Shown piece by piece: positions 16,672-24,675 of a DNA stretch of 64,000 bases. Under the pieces are notes generated by a model. It was not told the DNA's origin and ran no database searches. It worked only from the letters and a program-made list of their open reading frames with translations. A program made the translations under genes and the position numbers. The stretch lies in assembly GCA_035527275.1 (NCBI GenBank), contig DATLBA010000076.1:1-64000 (forward strand), given 5' to 3'. This DNA is from DATLBA01 sp035527275 (lineage in GTDB: Bacteria; Planctomycetota; Phycisphaerae; FEN-1346). Every line of letters begins with the position of its first letter. Position 1 is the first letter of the stretch.

Positions 16672-18216
16672 CTAGAGGTGGAGATGATCGCGCACGTAGG
16701 AGAGGACGGCCTCGGCCGCAATCCGCTCCTGTTTCATCGTGTCGCGGTCGCGAATCGTCACCGTGCCGTCCTCGTTCGTCTGGCCGTCCACGGTGACGCA
16801 GAACGGCGTGCCGGCCTCGTCCTGTCGGCGGTAGCGGCGGCCGACCGCGCCCTTTTCGTCGTAGAAGGTCGCTATGTGCTCCCTGCACGCGGCCCAGATG
16901 GCGCGGGCCTTCTCGGGCATCCCGTCCTTGCGGACCAGCGGGAAGACGGCCACCTTAATGGGCGCAAGGCGCGGGTGAAGCCTGAGGACGGTGCGCTTGC
17001 GCATCTTGCCCTTCTCGTCGGGGGCCTCGTCCTCGTCGTAGGCCTCGGCGAGAAACGCCAACGCCGCCCGGTCCACGCCGCCCGACGGCTCGATGACGTA
17101 GGGGATGAACCGCTCCTTGGTCTCATCGTCGAAGTAGGTCATGTCGCGGCCGCTGGCCTCCTGGTGCCGAGTCAGGTCGAAATCGGTGCGGTTCGCGATG
17201 CCCTCGAGTTCGCTCGTTCCGAACGGGAAGGCGTATTCGATGTCGGCGCACGCCTTGGCATAGTGAGCGAGTTCGTCCGGCTTGTGGTCGCGCAGGCGCA
17301 GCCGCTCGCCTTTCAGGCCCAGGCCGACATACCACTGGAACCGCGCGTCGCGCCAATACTCATACCACTTGTCGGCCTCGCTCTGGCGGCAGAAGAACTC
17401 GATTTCCATCATTTCGAACTCGCGGCTGCGGAAGGTGTAGTTGCGCGGGTTAATCTCGTTGCGGAACGCCTTGCCGATCTGGGCGATGCCGAAGGGGATT
17501 TTGAGCCGCGTCGTGTCCAGGACGTTCTTGTAGTTGGCGAAGATGCCCTGGGCCGTTTCGGGCCGGAGGTAGACTTTCGAAGACGAGTCCTGCATGGCGC
17601 CTGCGTAGGTTTCAAACATCAGATTGAATGCGCGAGGAGAGGTCAACGTCCCGACTTGATCGCAATCGGGACAATGAACCTTGGCGTAAGCCTCCGGGTT
17701 CCTGATCCAACTGAGGGCGTGGACTTCGTGCTTGGGGTTCCAGCCCCCGGGCTGGTCAGGGTGGCTCCTCTGCAGCTTCTCGATTCTCTTGCGGTGCTTC
17801 GCCCTGACGTCATCCTCGGAACCCACGGCCGAGAAGTAGCAATCCTCGCTGGCGCGCCCCTTGGGTCCCCCACGGGGTATGAAGTGCAGCGCCAGAACGG
17901 TTACCTGATCGCCCCGAAACCGGGAGTTGCATGCCTTACAGTCCACCATCGGGTCCGTAAAGCCGCCCACATGCCCGCTGGCTTCCCAGACCTTGGGATT
18001 CATGATGATGGCCGCGTCGAGGCCGACGATGTCGTCGCGGTTCGTGACGAGGTCCCGCCACCAGGCGTCTTTGATGTTGCGCTTCAGTTCCACGCCGAGC
18101 GGCCCGTAGTCCCAGAAACCGTTGATGCCGCCGTAGATCTCGCTCGACGGGAAGATGAACCCGCGGCGTTTCGCCAGCGAGACGATTCGTTCCATCCGAT
18201 CCTGATCGTTGGCCAT
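16672..18216 (-). CDS. glyQS: Glycyl-tRNA synthetase, alpha2 type, with an insertion in the zinc loop
   Basis: 514 residues; charges tRNA-Gly with glycine. It is the single-chain dimeric class II form. Diagnostic segments are SSEIYGGINGFWDYGPLGVE, EASGHVGGFTDPMVDC, motif 2 FRNEINPRNYTFRSREFEMM, TDFDLTRHQ, and motif 3 YVIEPSGGVDRAALAFL with the anticodon domain after it (KVAVFPLVRK ... FCVTVDGQ). The zinc site CKAC (93-96) and CPDC (182-185) is separated by about 75 residues of unfamiliar sequence (about 104-180) where most relatives have a short loop; codon use there differs from the rest of the gene. The ATG at 18216 is the only sensible start. The gene is monocistronic and divergent from the pseudopilin gene. 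Confidence 0.93.
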   Translation of the reverse strand: MANDQDRMERIVSLAKRRGFIFPSSEIYGGINGFWDYGPLGVELKRNIKDAWWRDLVTNRDDIVGLDAAIIMNPKVWEASGHVGGFTDPMVDCKACNSRFRGDQVTVLALHFIPRGGPKGRASEDCYFSAVGSEDDVRAKHRKRIEKLQRSHPDQPGGWNPKHEVHALSWIRNPEAYAKVHCPDCDQVGTLTSPRAFNLMFETYAGAMQDSSSKVYLRPETAQGIFANYKNVLDTTRLKIPFGIAQIGKAFRNEINPRNYTFRSREFEMMEIEFFCRQSEADKWYEYWRDARFQWYVGLGLKGERLRLRDHKPDELAHYAKACADIEYAFPFGTSELEGIANRTDFDLTRHQEASGRDMTYFDDETKERFIPYVIEPSGGVDRAALAFLAEAYDEDEAPDEKGKMRKRTVLRLHPRLAPIKVAVFPLVRKDGMPEKARAIWAACREHIATFYDEKGAVGRRYRRQDEAGTPFCVTVDGQTNEDGTVTIRDRDTMKQERIAAEAVLSYVRDHLHL

Positions 18217-18246
18217 CAGCCGTTTTCTGCCTTCTCACACCGTCCG

Positions 18247-18384
18247 GGTGGCGTCCTCCCGATGCATCGGGACCGGGACCCGGCTCTTGGGGCCGCATCA
18301 TAGTGGCCCATGCCCCGAGGGTCAACGCTTTCCCCCCTCCGGCGGGCCAAGCCACGGCCGTCCGGGCACGGCCCGGACGCCACC
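18247..18384. repeat. Inverted repeats in the glyQS-pseudopilin gap
   Basis: ggtggcgtcc (18247-18256) is the reverse complement of ggacgccacc (about 18375-18384). Within are a perfect 16-bp palindrome tcccgatgcatcggga (about 18257-18272) and a hairpin cgtccggg/cccggacg near 18360-18380. A close relative of the 16-mer (tcccgatgaatcggga) occurs near 63756. This is probably part of a dispersed palindrome family. Confidence 0.45.
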
Positions 18385-18432
18385 TAAACGCGAATGCGTT
18401 GCGCCCGGACGGCGGAACGCCCGACAATTCCC

Positions 18433-18461
18433 TTACAGGACACCCGGAGGGAACATATAAT
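18433..18461 (+). promoter_or_regulatory. Candidate promoter for the pseudopilin gene
   Basis: TTACAG (18433-18438), a 17-base spacer, and a consensus TATAAT (18456-18461), 34 bases upstream of the ATG. The only good ribosome-binding site (gggaagg) lies between them and the start. Confidence 0.5.
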
Positions 18462-18495
18462 ACAGGGGGAGGAATCAAAGACAAAGGGAAGGTAA

Positions 18496-19200
18496 ATGGG
18501 TGCACGAAGGCAGCGCGGGTTTACGCTGATTGAGTTGCTGGTTGTCATCATGATCATCGGAATCCTGATAGCCCTTCTGTTTCCGGTGTTCCAGACGGTG
18601 CTGGAGGCGGCCAACGAGGCGCGGTGCCAGAACAACCTGGACCAGTTGGCCAAGGCGATTCTGACGTATTGCCAGACGCACGACGGCTTTCTGCCGCTGC
18701 CCAACGCGTGGTTGGGAGAGGAAGGGTGGTTGATGAGACTAAAACTGGTCGGCGACCCGGAGAGCTTCATCTGCCCGAAGCACATGGACCAGTGGGCACT
18801 GGAACTTTTTTCTCCCGACGACCGCGCGCACTGGAAAACCGAGGCGGAGCGGGACGGCAAAACTCACAATAACCGCGACCAAATCTTCAGCAGTTACGCC
18901 ATGAACATCTACGCCGAGACGGACGACAACCCCCCTGAGCCGCGCCGCTGGGACCAGTTCCTGCCCAGGCATTTCCTCCTGGTCGAGGAGCATCCGACGG
19001 AGAGCGAATATACGGATGGGGCCATTTCGCCGGACGACACGCTTTTCGCCATCGCCGAGCGGCACGCGGGGGGCGGCTACGTCGTGTGTTTCGGCGGCCA
19101 GGTCATCCGCATGACGCGCGAAGAATTCGACGAGACCAAATCAACCAGCGGCAACCCCAGCCCCAGGGAGGATCGCTGGGGACGCGAGTACATGTGGTGA
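18496..19200 (+). CDS. Prepilin-type pseudopilin, DUF1559-like
   Basis: 234 residues. A short basic leader ends in [20 protein letters not shown], the type IV prepilin/pseudopilin cleavage and methylation motif (cut before Phe, Glu at +5). The rest is an exported globular domain with Cys residues in [19 protein letters not shown]. Near the C-terminus [19 protein letters not shown] matches the H-x9-DG motif of planctomycete DUF1559-type proteins, except that the Asp is Gly here. It is processed by a prepilin peptidase not in the window. The ATG at 18496 follows gggaagg. It is probably a single-gene unit ending about 180 bases before a terminator. Confidence 0.88.
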   Translation: MGARRQRGFTLIELLVVIMIIGILIALLFPVFQTVLEAANEARCQNNLDQLAKAILTYCQTHDGFLPLPNAWLGEEGWLMRLKLVGDPESFICPKHMDQWALELFSPDDRAHWKTEAERDGKTHNNRDQIFSSYAMNIYAETDDNPPEPRRWDQFLPRHFLLVEEHPTESEYTDGAISPDDTLFAIAERHAGGGYVVCFGGQVIRMTREEFDETKSTSGNPSPREDRWGREYMW

Positions 19201-19377
19201 TTGGGCGGGCCAATCCCGATGTCCATCCGGAACTCGCCGCGCATACTTCGGGCGCACCGGTCAAGGCCGCGCCGCTGCTGCCCTGCCCCCGTTTTATGTA
19301 CCAGCCGTTATGAGAGTCAGGTCCAATGATTCTTCCTTCGCCGGCCGGGCCGGAGGGACCCGTACGGGGACCGGATG

Positions 19378-19407
19378 GCCTCGGGCAGTAAAGCCTGAGG
19401 CTTTTTT
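19378..19407 (+). terminator. Rho-independent terminator
   Basis: cctcgggc (19379-19386), loop agtaaa and gcctgagg (19393-19400) pair over 8 bp with one G-U, followed by c and six T's (19402-19407). It is well placed to end the pseudopilin transcript. Confidence 0.65.
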
Positions 19408-19414
19408 ACTTACG

Positions 19415-19487
19415 ATTTTCGATTGCCGATTGGTGATTCGGCGGATACGGTTGGCAGTTCGTCGTTTTCAAATCGCAAATCGAAAAT
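19415..19487. repeat. AT-rich element with 10-bp terminal inverted repeats
   Basis: attttcgatt (19415-19424) and aatcgaaaat (19478-19487) are perfect inverted repeats enclosing about 50 bases. The interior repeats the words cgattg and caaatcg. The composition is unlike the flanks. It could be a miniature inverted-repeat element or a degenerate tandem of a gattttcgatt-type word. Confidence 0.45.
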
Positions 19488-19511
19488 GGGCCCGGCAGCG
19501 CAGCGAGGCTG

Positions 19512-22034
19512 ATGATGGACGCATACAAGCCCAAGGCGATTGAAGCCAAGTGGCAGGCATGGTGGGACGAGCACGGAACGTTCGAGACCGATCCCGACCT
19601 GTCGGGACCGCGCGAGAAGAAGTTCTACTGCCTCACAATGTTCCCGTACCCGTCCGGCACGCTGCACGTGGGCCACGGCCGCAACTACATCATGGGCGAC
19701 GTTGTGACGCGCTATAAGATGATGTGCGGTTACGAGGTACTCTCCCCCATGGGTTGGGATGCCTTCGGCCTACCCGCCGAGAATGCCGCCATCCAGAACA
19801 AGCAACTGCCCGCCACGTGGGTCCGCCAGAACATCGACTACATGAAGAAGCAGTTCCGCCGATGGGGCGTCGGCTACGACTGGCGGCGCGAGGTCAACAC
19901 GAGCGACCCCGACTACTACAAGTGGACCCAGTGGATTTTCCTCGTCCTGTATGAGCGCGGCCTGGCCTACCGCAAAAAGGCGCCCGTGAACTGGTGCCCA
20001 TCGTGCCGGACGGGCCTCGCGAACGAGGAAGTCGTGGACGGCAAGTGCGAGCGGTGCGGCGCCGTGGCCGAGAAGCGCGACCTCGACCAGTGGTTTTTCA
20101 AGATTACCGACTACGCCCAGCGGCTGCTCGACGACCTCGAGGGACTGGCCGAGTGGCCCGAGACGGTCCGGACGATGCAGGCCAACTGGATCGGCCGAAG
20201 CGAAGGCGCCCGGGTCGATTTCACGTTGGAGGACCCCGGCGCGCCGGGGCTTCCAATCTTCACGACGCGTCCCGACACGCTCTGGGGCGTGACGTTCATG
20301 AGCCTTGCGGCCGAGCATCCGCTGGCCCGAAGGCTGGTCGCGGGGACCGAGCGCGAGAGGGAAGTCCTTGAGTTCTGCGAGCGGGTCGCGCGCCAGCCTG
20401 CCGCCGCCAGAAGCGACGCCGAGGTGGAAAAGGAAGGCCTGTTCACCGGCGCCTACTGCATCAACCCGGTCAACGGGGAGCGCGTGCCCATTTGGGTGGC
20501 CAATTACGCCCTCATGGAATACGGGACGGGGGCGGTGATGGCCGTGCCGGCCCACGACCAGCGCGACTTTGAGTTCGCCAAGAAATATGGCCTGCTGATC
20601 CGCGTCGTCATCCAGCCGGAAGGCGGGAAACTTTCCGCCGAGACGATGACCGAAGCCTACGTCGAAGCGGGGCGGATGGCCGACTCCGGACCCATGACCG
20701 GAACGCCCACGCCGTCCGGCATCCCGGACGTCATCCGGCACCTCGAAGAAAACGGGATGGGGGCCGGGGCGGTCAACTATCGCATCCGCGACTGGCTCAT
20801 CAGCCGCCAACGCTACTGGGGTGCGCCGATTCCGATCGTCCATTGCCCGGCGTGCGGCACGGTCCCCGTGCCGGTCAAGCAACTGCCGGTCGAACTTCCG
20901 CCGGAGACGGCGGTGGAGTTTCCGCCGAGGGGCGAAAGCCCGCTGGCGAAGGTCAAAGACTGGGTCGAGACGGCGTGCCCGGCGTGCGGCCAAGCGGCCA
21001 GGCGCGAGACCGACACGCTGGCCCAGTGGCTCTGCTCCTGCTGGTATTTCCTCCGCTACACGCTCACGGATGAGGAGCGCCGGCCCAATGATAAGCCCTT
21101 CGACCGGGCCAAGGTGAATTACTGGATGCCGGTGGACCAGTATATCGGCGGCGTCGAGCACGCCGTCCTGCACCTTTTGTACACGCGGTTCATCTCGAAG
21201 GTACTCTACGACGCGGGACACGTCGGCTTCAACGAACCGTTCCAGGCCCTCTTTACCCAGGGGATGATTTGCAAGCAGTCGCCGCAGACCGGCAAACTCG
21301 AAAAGATGTCGAAGTCCAAGGGAAACGTCGTCAGCCCCGACGCGGTCATCGAGCAGTATGGGGCGGATACGCAGCGTCTCTATACGCTCTTTGTCGGCCC
21401 GCCGCAAAAGGACGCCGAGTGGCAGGACGACGCGGTCGTCGGCGCGCGGCGGTTCCTGGATCGCGTGTGGCGGCTGGTGGAGGGCGCACTGGAGTCCATT
21501 ACGAACGTTGCCTCTTACGACGGCGATGGGAGCAACCTTTCGTCGGCGGGCAGGACCCTCTGGCGAAAGACGCATCAGACGGTGCGCAAGGTCACGCGTG
21601 ACATTGAGGAGTCGTGGCAGTTCAACACAGCGATTGCCGCCGCGATGGAACTCGCGAACACGTTCTCACAGGCGGCGCTCACCGAGGCGCCTGCCGTCGC
21701 ACGCCTGGCTCTTGAGTCGATGGTCCGCCTCCTGCACCCCTTCGTGCCGCACATCACCGAGGAACTCTGGCAGGCGCTGGGGCACGAGCCGAGTGTCCTG
21801 GCGGCCGGGTGGCCGGAGTATGATGAGGCGGCGTGCGCGGAAGAGGAACTCGAGATCCCGATTCAGATAAACGGCAAGGTCCGCGCCCGCATCACGGTTC
21901 CGGCGGACGCCTCGGAGGAAGCGGTGCGCGAGGCGGCGCTCGCCAGCGAGCGGGTCAAGAAAGTTCTCGGCTCAGCCGAGGTGCACAAGGTCATTGTGGT
22001 GCCGGGGCGGCTGGTCAACATTGTCGCGAAATGA
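19512..22034 (+). CDS. leuS: Leucyl-tRNA synthetase
   Basis: 840 residues, class I synthetase that charges tRNA-Leu. The HIGH box is in YPSGTLHVGHGRNY (about 45-58). A zinc ribbon CPSC ... CERC lies at about 160-182. The CP1 editing domain has FTTRPDTLWGVTFM (about 250-263), preceded by the unusual PGAPG encoded by a perfect 16-bp palindrome (20234-20249). A second CxxC pair lies in HCPACGTVPV and ETACPACGQA. The KMSKS box is KMSKSKGNVVSP (from about 598), and the C-terminal anticodon-binding domain and beta-rich appendix end in VVPGRLVNIVAK. Start ATG at 19512 (a second ATG follows directly). It stands alone and converges on the rodA gene. Confidence 0.96.
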   Translation: MMDAYKPKAIEAKWQAWWDEHGTFETDPDLSGPREKKFYCLTMFPYPSGTLHVGHGRNYIMGDVVTRYKMMCGYEVLSPMGWDAFGLPAENAAIQNKQLPATWVRQNIDYMKKQFRRWGVGYDWRREVNTSDPDYYKWTQWIFLVLYERGLAYRKKAPVNWCPSCRTGLANEEVVDGKCERCGAVAEKRDLDQWFFKITDYAQRLLDDLEGLAEWPETVRTMQANWIGRSEGARVDFTLEDPGAPGLPIFTTRPDTLWGVTFMSLAAEHPLARRLVAGTEREREVLEFCERVARQPAAARSDAEVEKEGLFTGAYCINPVNGERVPIWVANYALMEYGTGAVMAVPAHDQRDFEFAKKYGLLIRVVIQPEGGKLSAETMTEAYVEAGRMADSGPMTGTPTPSGIPDVIRHLEENGMGAGAVNYRIRDWLISRQRYWGAPIPIVHCPACGTVPVPVKQLPVELPPETAVEFPPRGESPLAKVKDWVETACPACGQAARRETDTLAQWLCSCWYFLRYTLTDEERRPNDKPFDRAKVNYWMPVDQYIGGVEHAVLHLLYTRFISKVLYDAGHVGFNEPFQALFTQGMICKQSPQTGKLEKMSKSKGNVVSPDAVIEQYGADTQRLYTLFVGPPQKDAEWQDDAVVGARRFLDRVWRLVEGALESITNVASYDGDGSNLSSAGRTLWRKTHQTVRKVTRDIEESWQFNTAIAAAMELANTFSQAALTEAPAVARLALESMVRLLHPFVPHITEELWQALGHEPSVLAAGWPEYDEAACAEEELEIPIQINGKVRARITVPADASEEAVREAALASERVKKVLGSAEVHKVIVVPGRLVNIVAK
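20234..20249. repeat. GC palindrome inside leuS
   Basis: ccccggcgcgccgggg is a perfect 16-bp palindrome encoding P-G-A-P-G in the editing domain. The core cccggcgcgccggg also occurs at 7965-7978 (intergenic), 52401-52414 (mnmA) and 53311-53324 (glycosyltransferase). Confidence 0.6.
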
Positions 22035-22158
22035 ACGGCAGGCCGCTTGCTTGCGCGCGCGGCTAGCAAAGGCAAAGGCCCCTTTGCGCCACGTGCTGCT
22101 GGCGAGTGCATACCGGCTAGCCGCGAGTGCAAAACTCGCCGCGAACGCTAGCGAGCGG
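22035..22158. repeat. Convergent gap with ctagccgcgag repeat
   Basis: Contains cggctagccgcgagtgc and gaacgctagcgagcgg, which closely match a motif near 8018-8041 (actagccgcgagcgc ... taagcgagcgg). The arms (gctagc and ctagcg words) are partly self-complementary. No gene. It may act as a two-way terminator between leuS and rodA. Confidence 0.4.
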
Positions 22159-23637
22159 TCACTCCTTCCACTCGAACGGCCGCGGGGCGATCAGATACAG
22201 CCGCCGGATCGCCACGTTGCACAATAGGCCCAGCGCCAGGAAGGAACTCACGAGACTCGATCCGCCGTAACTCATCAGCGGCAGCGGAATCCCCGTAATC
22301 GGCATCAGGCCGAGGCTCACTGCCAGGTTCAGGAAACTCTGGGCCGCAATCAGCGCCACGACGCCGACCACAAAGAGTTTCCCGTATGGTTCGGTCGTCG
22401 AGAAACCGACGTCGAGGCCCAGCAGACACACGAGCATATAGAGGATCACCACAGCGGCGGCCCCGACGTATCCGAACTGCTCGGCGATAGTCGAAAACAG
22501 AAAGTCGGTGTGCGCCTCGGGCAGGAGGCGGTAGCGGGTCTGGGTGCCTTCGAGCCATCCGCGGCCGCCGAAGCCGCCGCTTCCGACGGCGATTTTGGAC
22601 TGGAAGAGTTGGTGGCCCGCCTCGTTCAATAGCCACCCGAAAAAGCGGCGCAGGGCGCCGAATCGCTGCGGGCCGTCGCTGCGCTCGAGCGCCTCAAAGA
22701 GGCGGCGCCGGGTTGCGGCGAACTCGGGCTTGTCTTTGCCCCACGAGATCCACGAAGCCAGACGCCAGAGCCGGAACCGCCACATGCTCGTCACCTCGTC
22801 CGCCAGGCGCGTCTTCTCGTCGCTGGAGAGTCGCGGGCCCCCGGCCTCGAGGGCGACCGAGTCCGCCTCGTCCTCCTCCGATTCGGCGCGGGCCAGGGCG
22901 AAGTGGACCCGTTCGGCGCATCCGTGCAGGAGCCACGAATCAATCCGGAGCCGCTGGTAACCTCTCATCGAGGAATAGAAGATCGGCACCATCACCAGGC
23001 CCATCGCGATGATCGCGGCGAGGTGTTTCGCCCGCGCTCCCGCGGCGAACAGCATCAGGAACAGGATCGGCAGAAAGAGCATCGCCGTCCCCAGGTCGGG
23101 CTGGTACAGAACGAGCGCGGTCGGCGCAAGCGCCATCGCAAACGGAACGAGCAAACCTCGAAACGTCCGGTAGTTCTTCCGATAGCGCAGGTAGAAGGCG
23201 AGCGACATGATGAAACCGATCTTCGCAACTTCCGACGGCTGGATCTTAAAGCCCAAGCCGGGAATGCGAATCCAACTATAGGCATTGTTGGTCGGGTAAA
23301 TGATGGGCCGGATCTCCAGGTCCAGGCAGCGCATTACGGCCAGAAGCAAAAGGGCCGCAAGGCTCACACCGTAAAGGGCGTAACTGAAGTGGGCCAGACG
23401 CGTGTAACTCGGAATGAGGGCCACGACGAAAACCACCATCGCCGCCGCGACAAATACCAGTTGCCTGGCGGCGGGCGTCTCCCAGAAAGGCCAGGGGTCG
23501 CCGGGGATTTCGTGCGTGACCGGGTCACGCTCAAAGGCCGTAGCCGCGTAAATTCCCGCAATGCCCAGGCCCACCAGGACCAAAGCGGCCGCCATCAGCA
23601 ACCAGGGAAATCGGTACCAGTAGTCACTCTTGAGCAC
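22159..23637 (-). CDS. rodA: RodA/FtsW-family peptidoglycan glycosyltransferase with large insertion
   Basis: About 492 residues of the SEDS family (lipid II polymerase for elongation). About ten membrane helices are visible. Family signatures: NNAYSWIRIPGLGFKIQPSE (Trp-Ile-Arg and QPSE), LVLYQPDLGTAMLF (the catalytic-Asp loop), SKIAVGSGGFGGRGWLEGTQ, LPEAHTDFLFSTIAEQFG and LPLMSYGGSSLV near the end. Between YQRLRIDSWL and the SKIAVGSGG loop is an extra charged stretch of about 100 residues (Glu/Arg-rich, EEDEADSVALEAGG...), absent from standard RodA. The start is GTG at 23637, with ggagagg upstream. No MreB/MreC/PBP2 genes are adjacent. SEDS identity is certain; RodA versus FtsW is an inference from the GTQ/LPEAHTDF pattern. 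Confidence 0.88.
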   Translation of the reverse strand: MLKSDYWYRFPWLLMAAALVLVGLGIAGIYAATAFERDPVTHEIPGDPWPFWETPAARQLVFVAAAMVVFVVALIPSYTRLAHFSYALYGVSLAALLLLAVMRCLDLEIRPIIYPTNNAYSWIRIPGLGFKIQPSEVAKIGFIMSLAFYLRYRKNYRTFRGLLVPFAMALAPTALVLYQPDLGTAMLFLPILFLMLFAAGARAKHLAAIIAMGLVMVPIFYSSMRGYQRLRIDSWLLHGCAERVHFALARAESEEDEADSVALEAGGPRLSSDEKTRLADEVTSMWRFRLWRLASWISWGKDKPEFAATRRRLFEALERSDGPQRFGALRRFFGWLLNEAGHQLFQSKIAVGSGGFGGRGWLEGTQTRYRLLPEAHTDFLFSTIAEQFGYVGAAAVVILYMLVCLLGLDVGFSTTEPYGKLFVVGVVALIAAQSFLNLAVSLGLMPITGIPLPLMSYGGSSLVSSFLALGLLCNVAIRRLYLIAPRPFEWKE

Positions 23638-23667
23638 GATGCCTCGCCTCTCCGAATGGCGAGCCGC

Positions 23668-23695
23668 TTGAGGACGGCCGCGCGACCAGTATAAT
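23668..23695 (+). promoter_or_regulatory. Candidate promoter for the lipoprotein gene at 23738
   Basis: TTGAGG (23668-23673), 16-base spacer, consensus TATAAT (23690-23695). The start codon is 43 bases downstream. The stretch also serves as the 5' region of the divergent rodA. Confidence 0.5.
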
Positions 23696-23737
23696 AGGTT
23701 CATCGGTTCTCGGCTAGGAATCTACCTGGAGTGGCCC

Positions 23738-24562
23738 ATGTCGCGACGGTTAAGGATGATTGTTGCGTTGGCGGCTGCGTCGGCCCTGGCGGCGGGCGCT
23801 GCATCCTGCAGTAGGTTGAACGAGGCCAACGCGCGCCTGGGGGCCATCACGAGCGACCGGGCTCGCGGCCTCGTGCGAGATTGCCTTTGGCGGCACGGAT
23901 CGCACTACAGGTGGCTCGAACGCAAAAATGTTCGCTGCGAGGTCGAGCGGACCGAGCATCTCCCCGAGGGCGACCGGACGACGCGGGAGGTCTGGCTCCT
24001 CGATACCGCAAGCGATTGCGTCCGGATTGAGAAGCCCGCCCGGCGCGAGGTGGTGGTCGTCGGCGCCTCGGGGTGGCGCGTCTTCGCAGGCGGCAAGGAG
24101 ACGAAAGACCTCGAAGCGCGGGCCGAGGCGGAAGGTGACGTTCGCCTGGTCCGGGAACTTTTACCCATGCCGTTTAGCCTGCTCAGGCGGGGTCTCCGAA
24201 TCGACGGCTTCGGCTCGGTAACCGGTCCCGCCGAGGCCCGGACGTGGGACAGGCTGCTCGTGCGGTATGGGCAGGGGTCGGCAGCATCGGCGAGCGACCG
24301 GATGGTGGTTGAAATTCGGCGCGGCACGGGCCGGGTGGAGGCGGTGGTTATCCGGTGGTCTGAGCCGCCATTCTTCGGCCGGCGGTTCCGCGTCGAGATG
24401 GATGATTGGCGGCCCGAGGGCGATTGGCTCCTCGCCCATCGATGGCGCCTCTTCCCGGTGGATGAGGCCGGGGAGCGCACGGGCCCCGTCCGCTGGACGG
24501 TGCGCATCCGACGCGTCGAGGTGGACGTGCCCGTGAAGTGGAACACGTTTGCGCAGCCCTAG
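23738..24562 (+). CDS. Lipoprotein of unknown function (outer-membrane-lipoprotein-like)
   Basis: 274 residues. A signal segment (MSRRLRMIVALAAASALAAG) ends in the lipobox AGAASC. The mature part is beta-rich with alternating charges (WLERKNVRCEVERTEHLPEG, REVWLLDTASDCVRIEKPAR, RFRVEMDDWRPEGDWLLAHR). The pattern resembles LolB/outer-membrane lipoprotein-sorting-like beta barrels, but I cannot assign it to a named family. The start ATG at 23738 has a ggagtgg site. It is followed after about 110 bases by the TPR gene on the same strand. Role unknown. Confidence 0.75.
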   Translation: MSRRLRMIVALAAASALAAGAASCSRLNEANARLGAITSDRARGLVRDCLWRHGSHYRWLERKNVRCEVERTEHLPEGDRTTREVWLLDTASDCVRIEKPARREVVVVGASGWRVFAGGKETKDLEARAEAEGDVRLVRELLPMPFSLLRRGLRIDGFGSVTGPAEARTWDRLLVRYGQGSAASASDRMVVEIRRGTGRVEAVVIRWSEPPFFGRRFRVEMDDWRPEGDWLLAHRWRLFPVDEAGERTGPVRWTVRIRRVEVDVPVKWNTFAQP

Positions 24563-24675
24563 AGCCGGCGTGGCGGTTTGCGTTTCGAGCCGCCCGTACA
24601 GGCCTGGCCGAAAAAGCCCACGGCCGGGGCGGGCTTCTTTTCCCGCGTCGAGTTTCGGGGGAGATGAGGTGTCTG

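Larger units (their letters stand above)
19201..19511. other. Gap before leuS: terminator, AT-rich inverted-repeat element, no gene
   Basis: No coding frame is supportable. It holds a terminator at 19378-19407 and an AT-rich, repeat-bounded patch at 19415-19487, which stands out against the GC-rich surroundings. No clear promoter for leuS is visible. Confidence 0.5.

Noticed and set aside
19770..21575. 601-codon open frame antisense to leuS (and similar long frames opposite glyQS, rodA, the exporter and TPR genes)
   Set aside because: They are shadow frames in GC-rich DNA; the translations are Arg/Pro/His-rich with no motifs, and the sense genes are certain.
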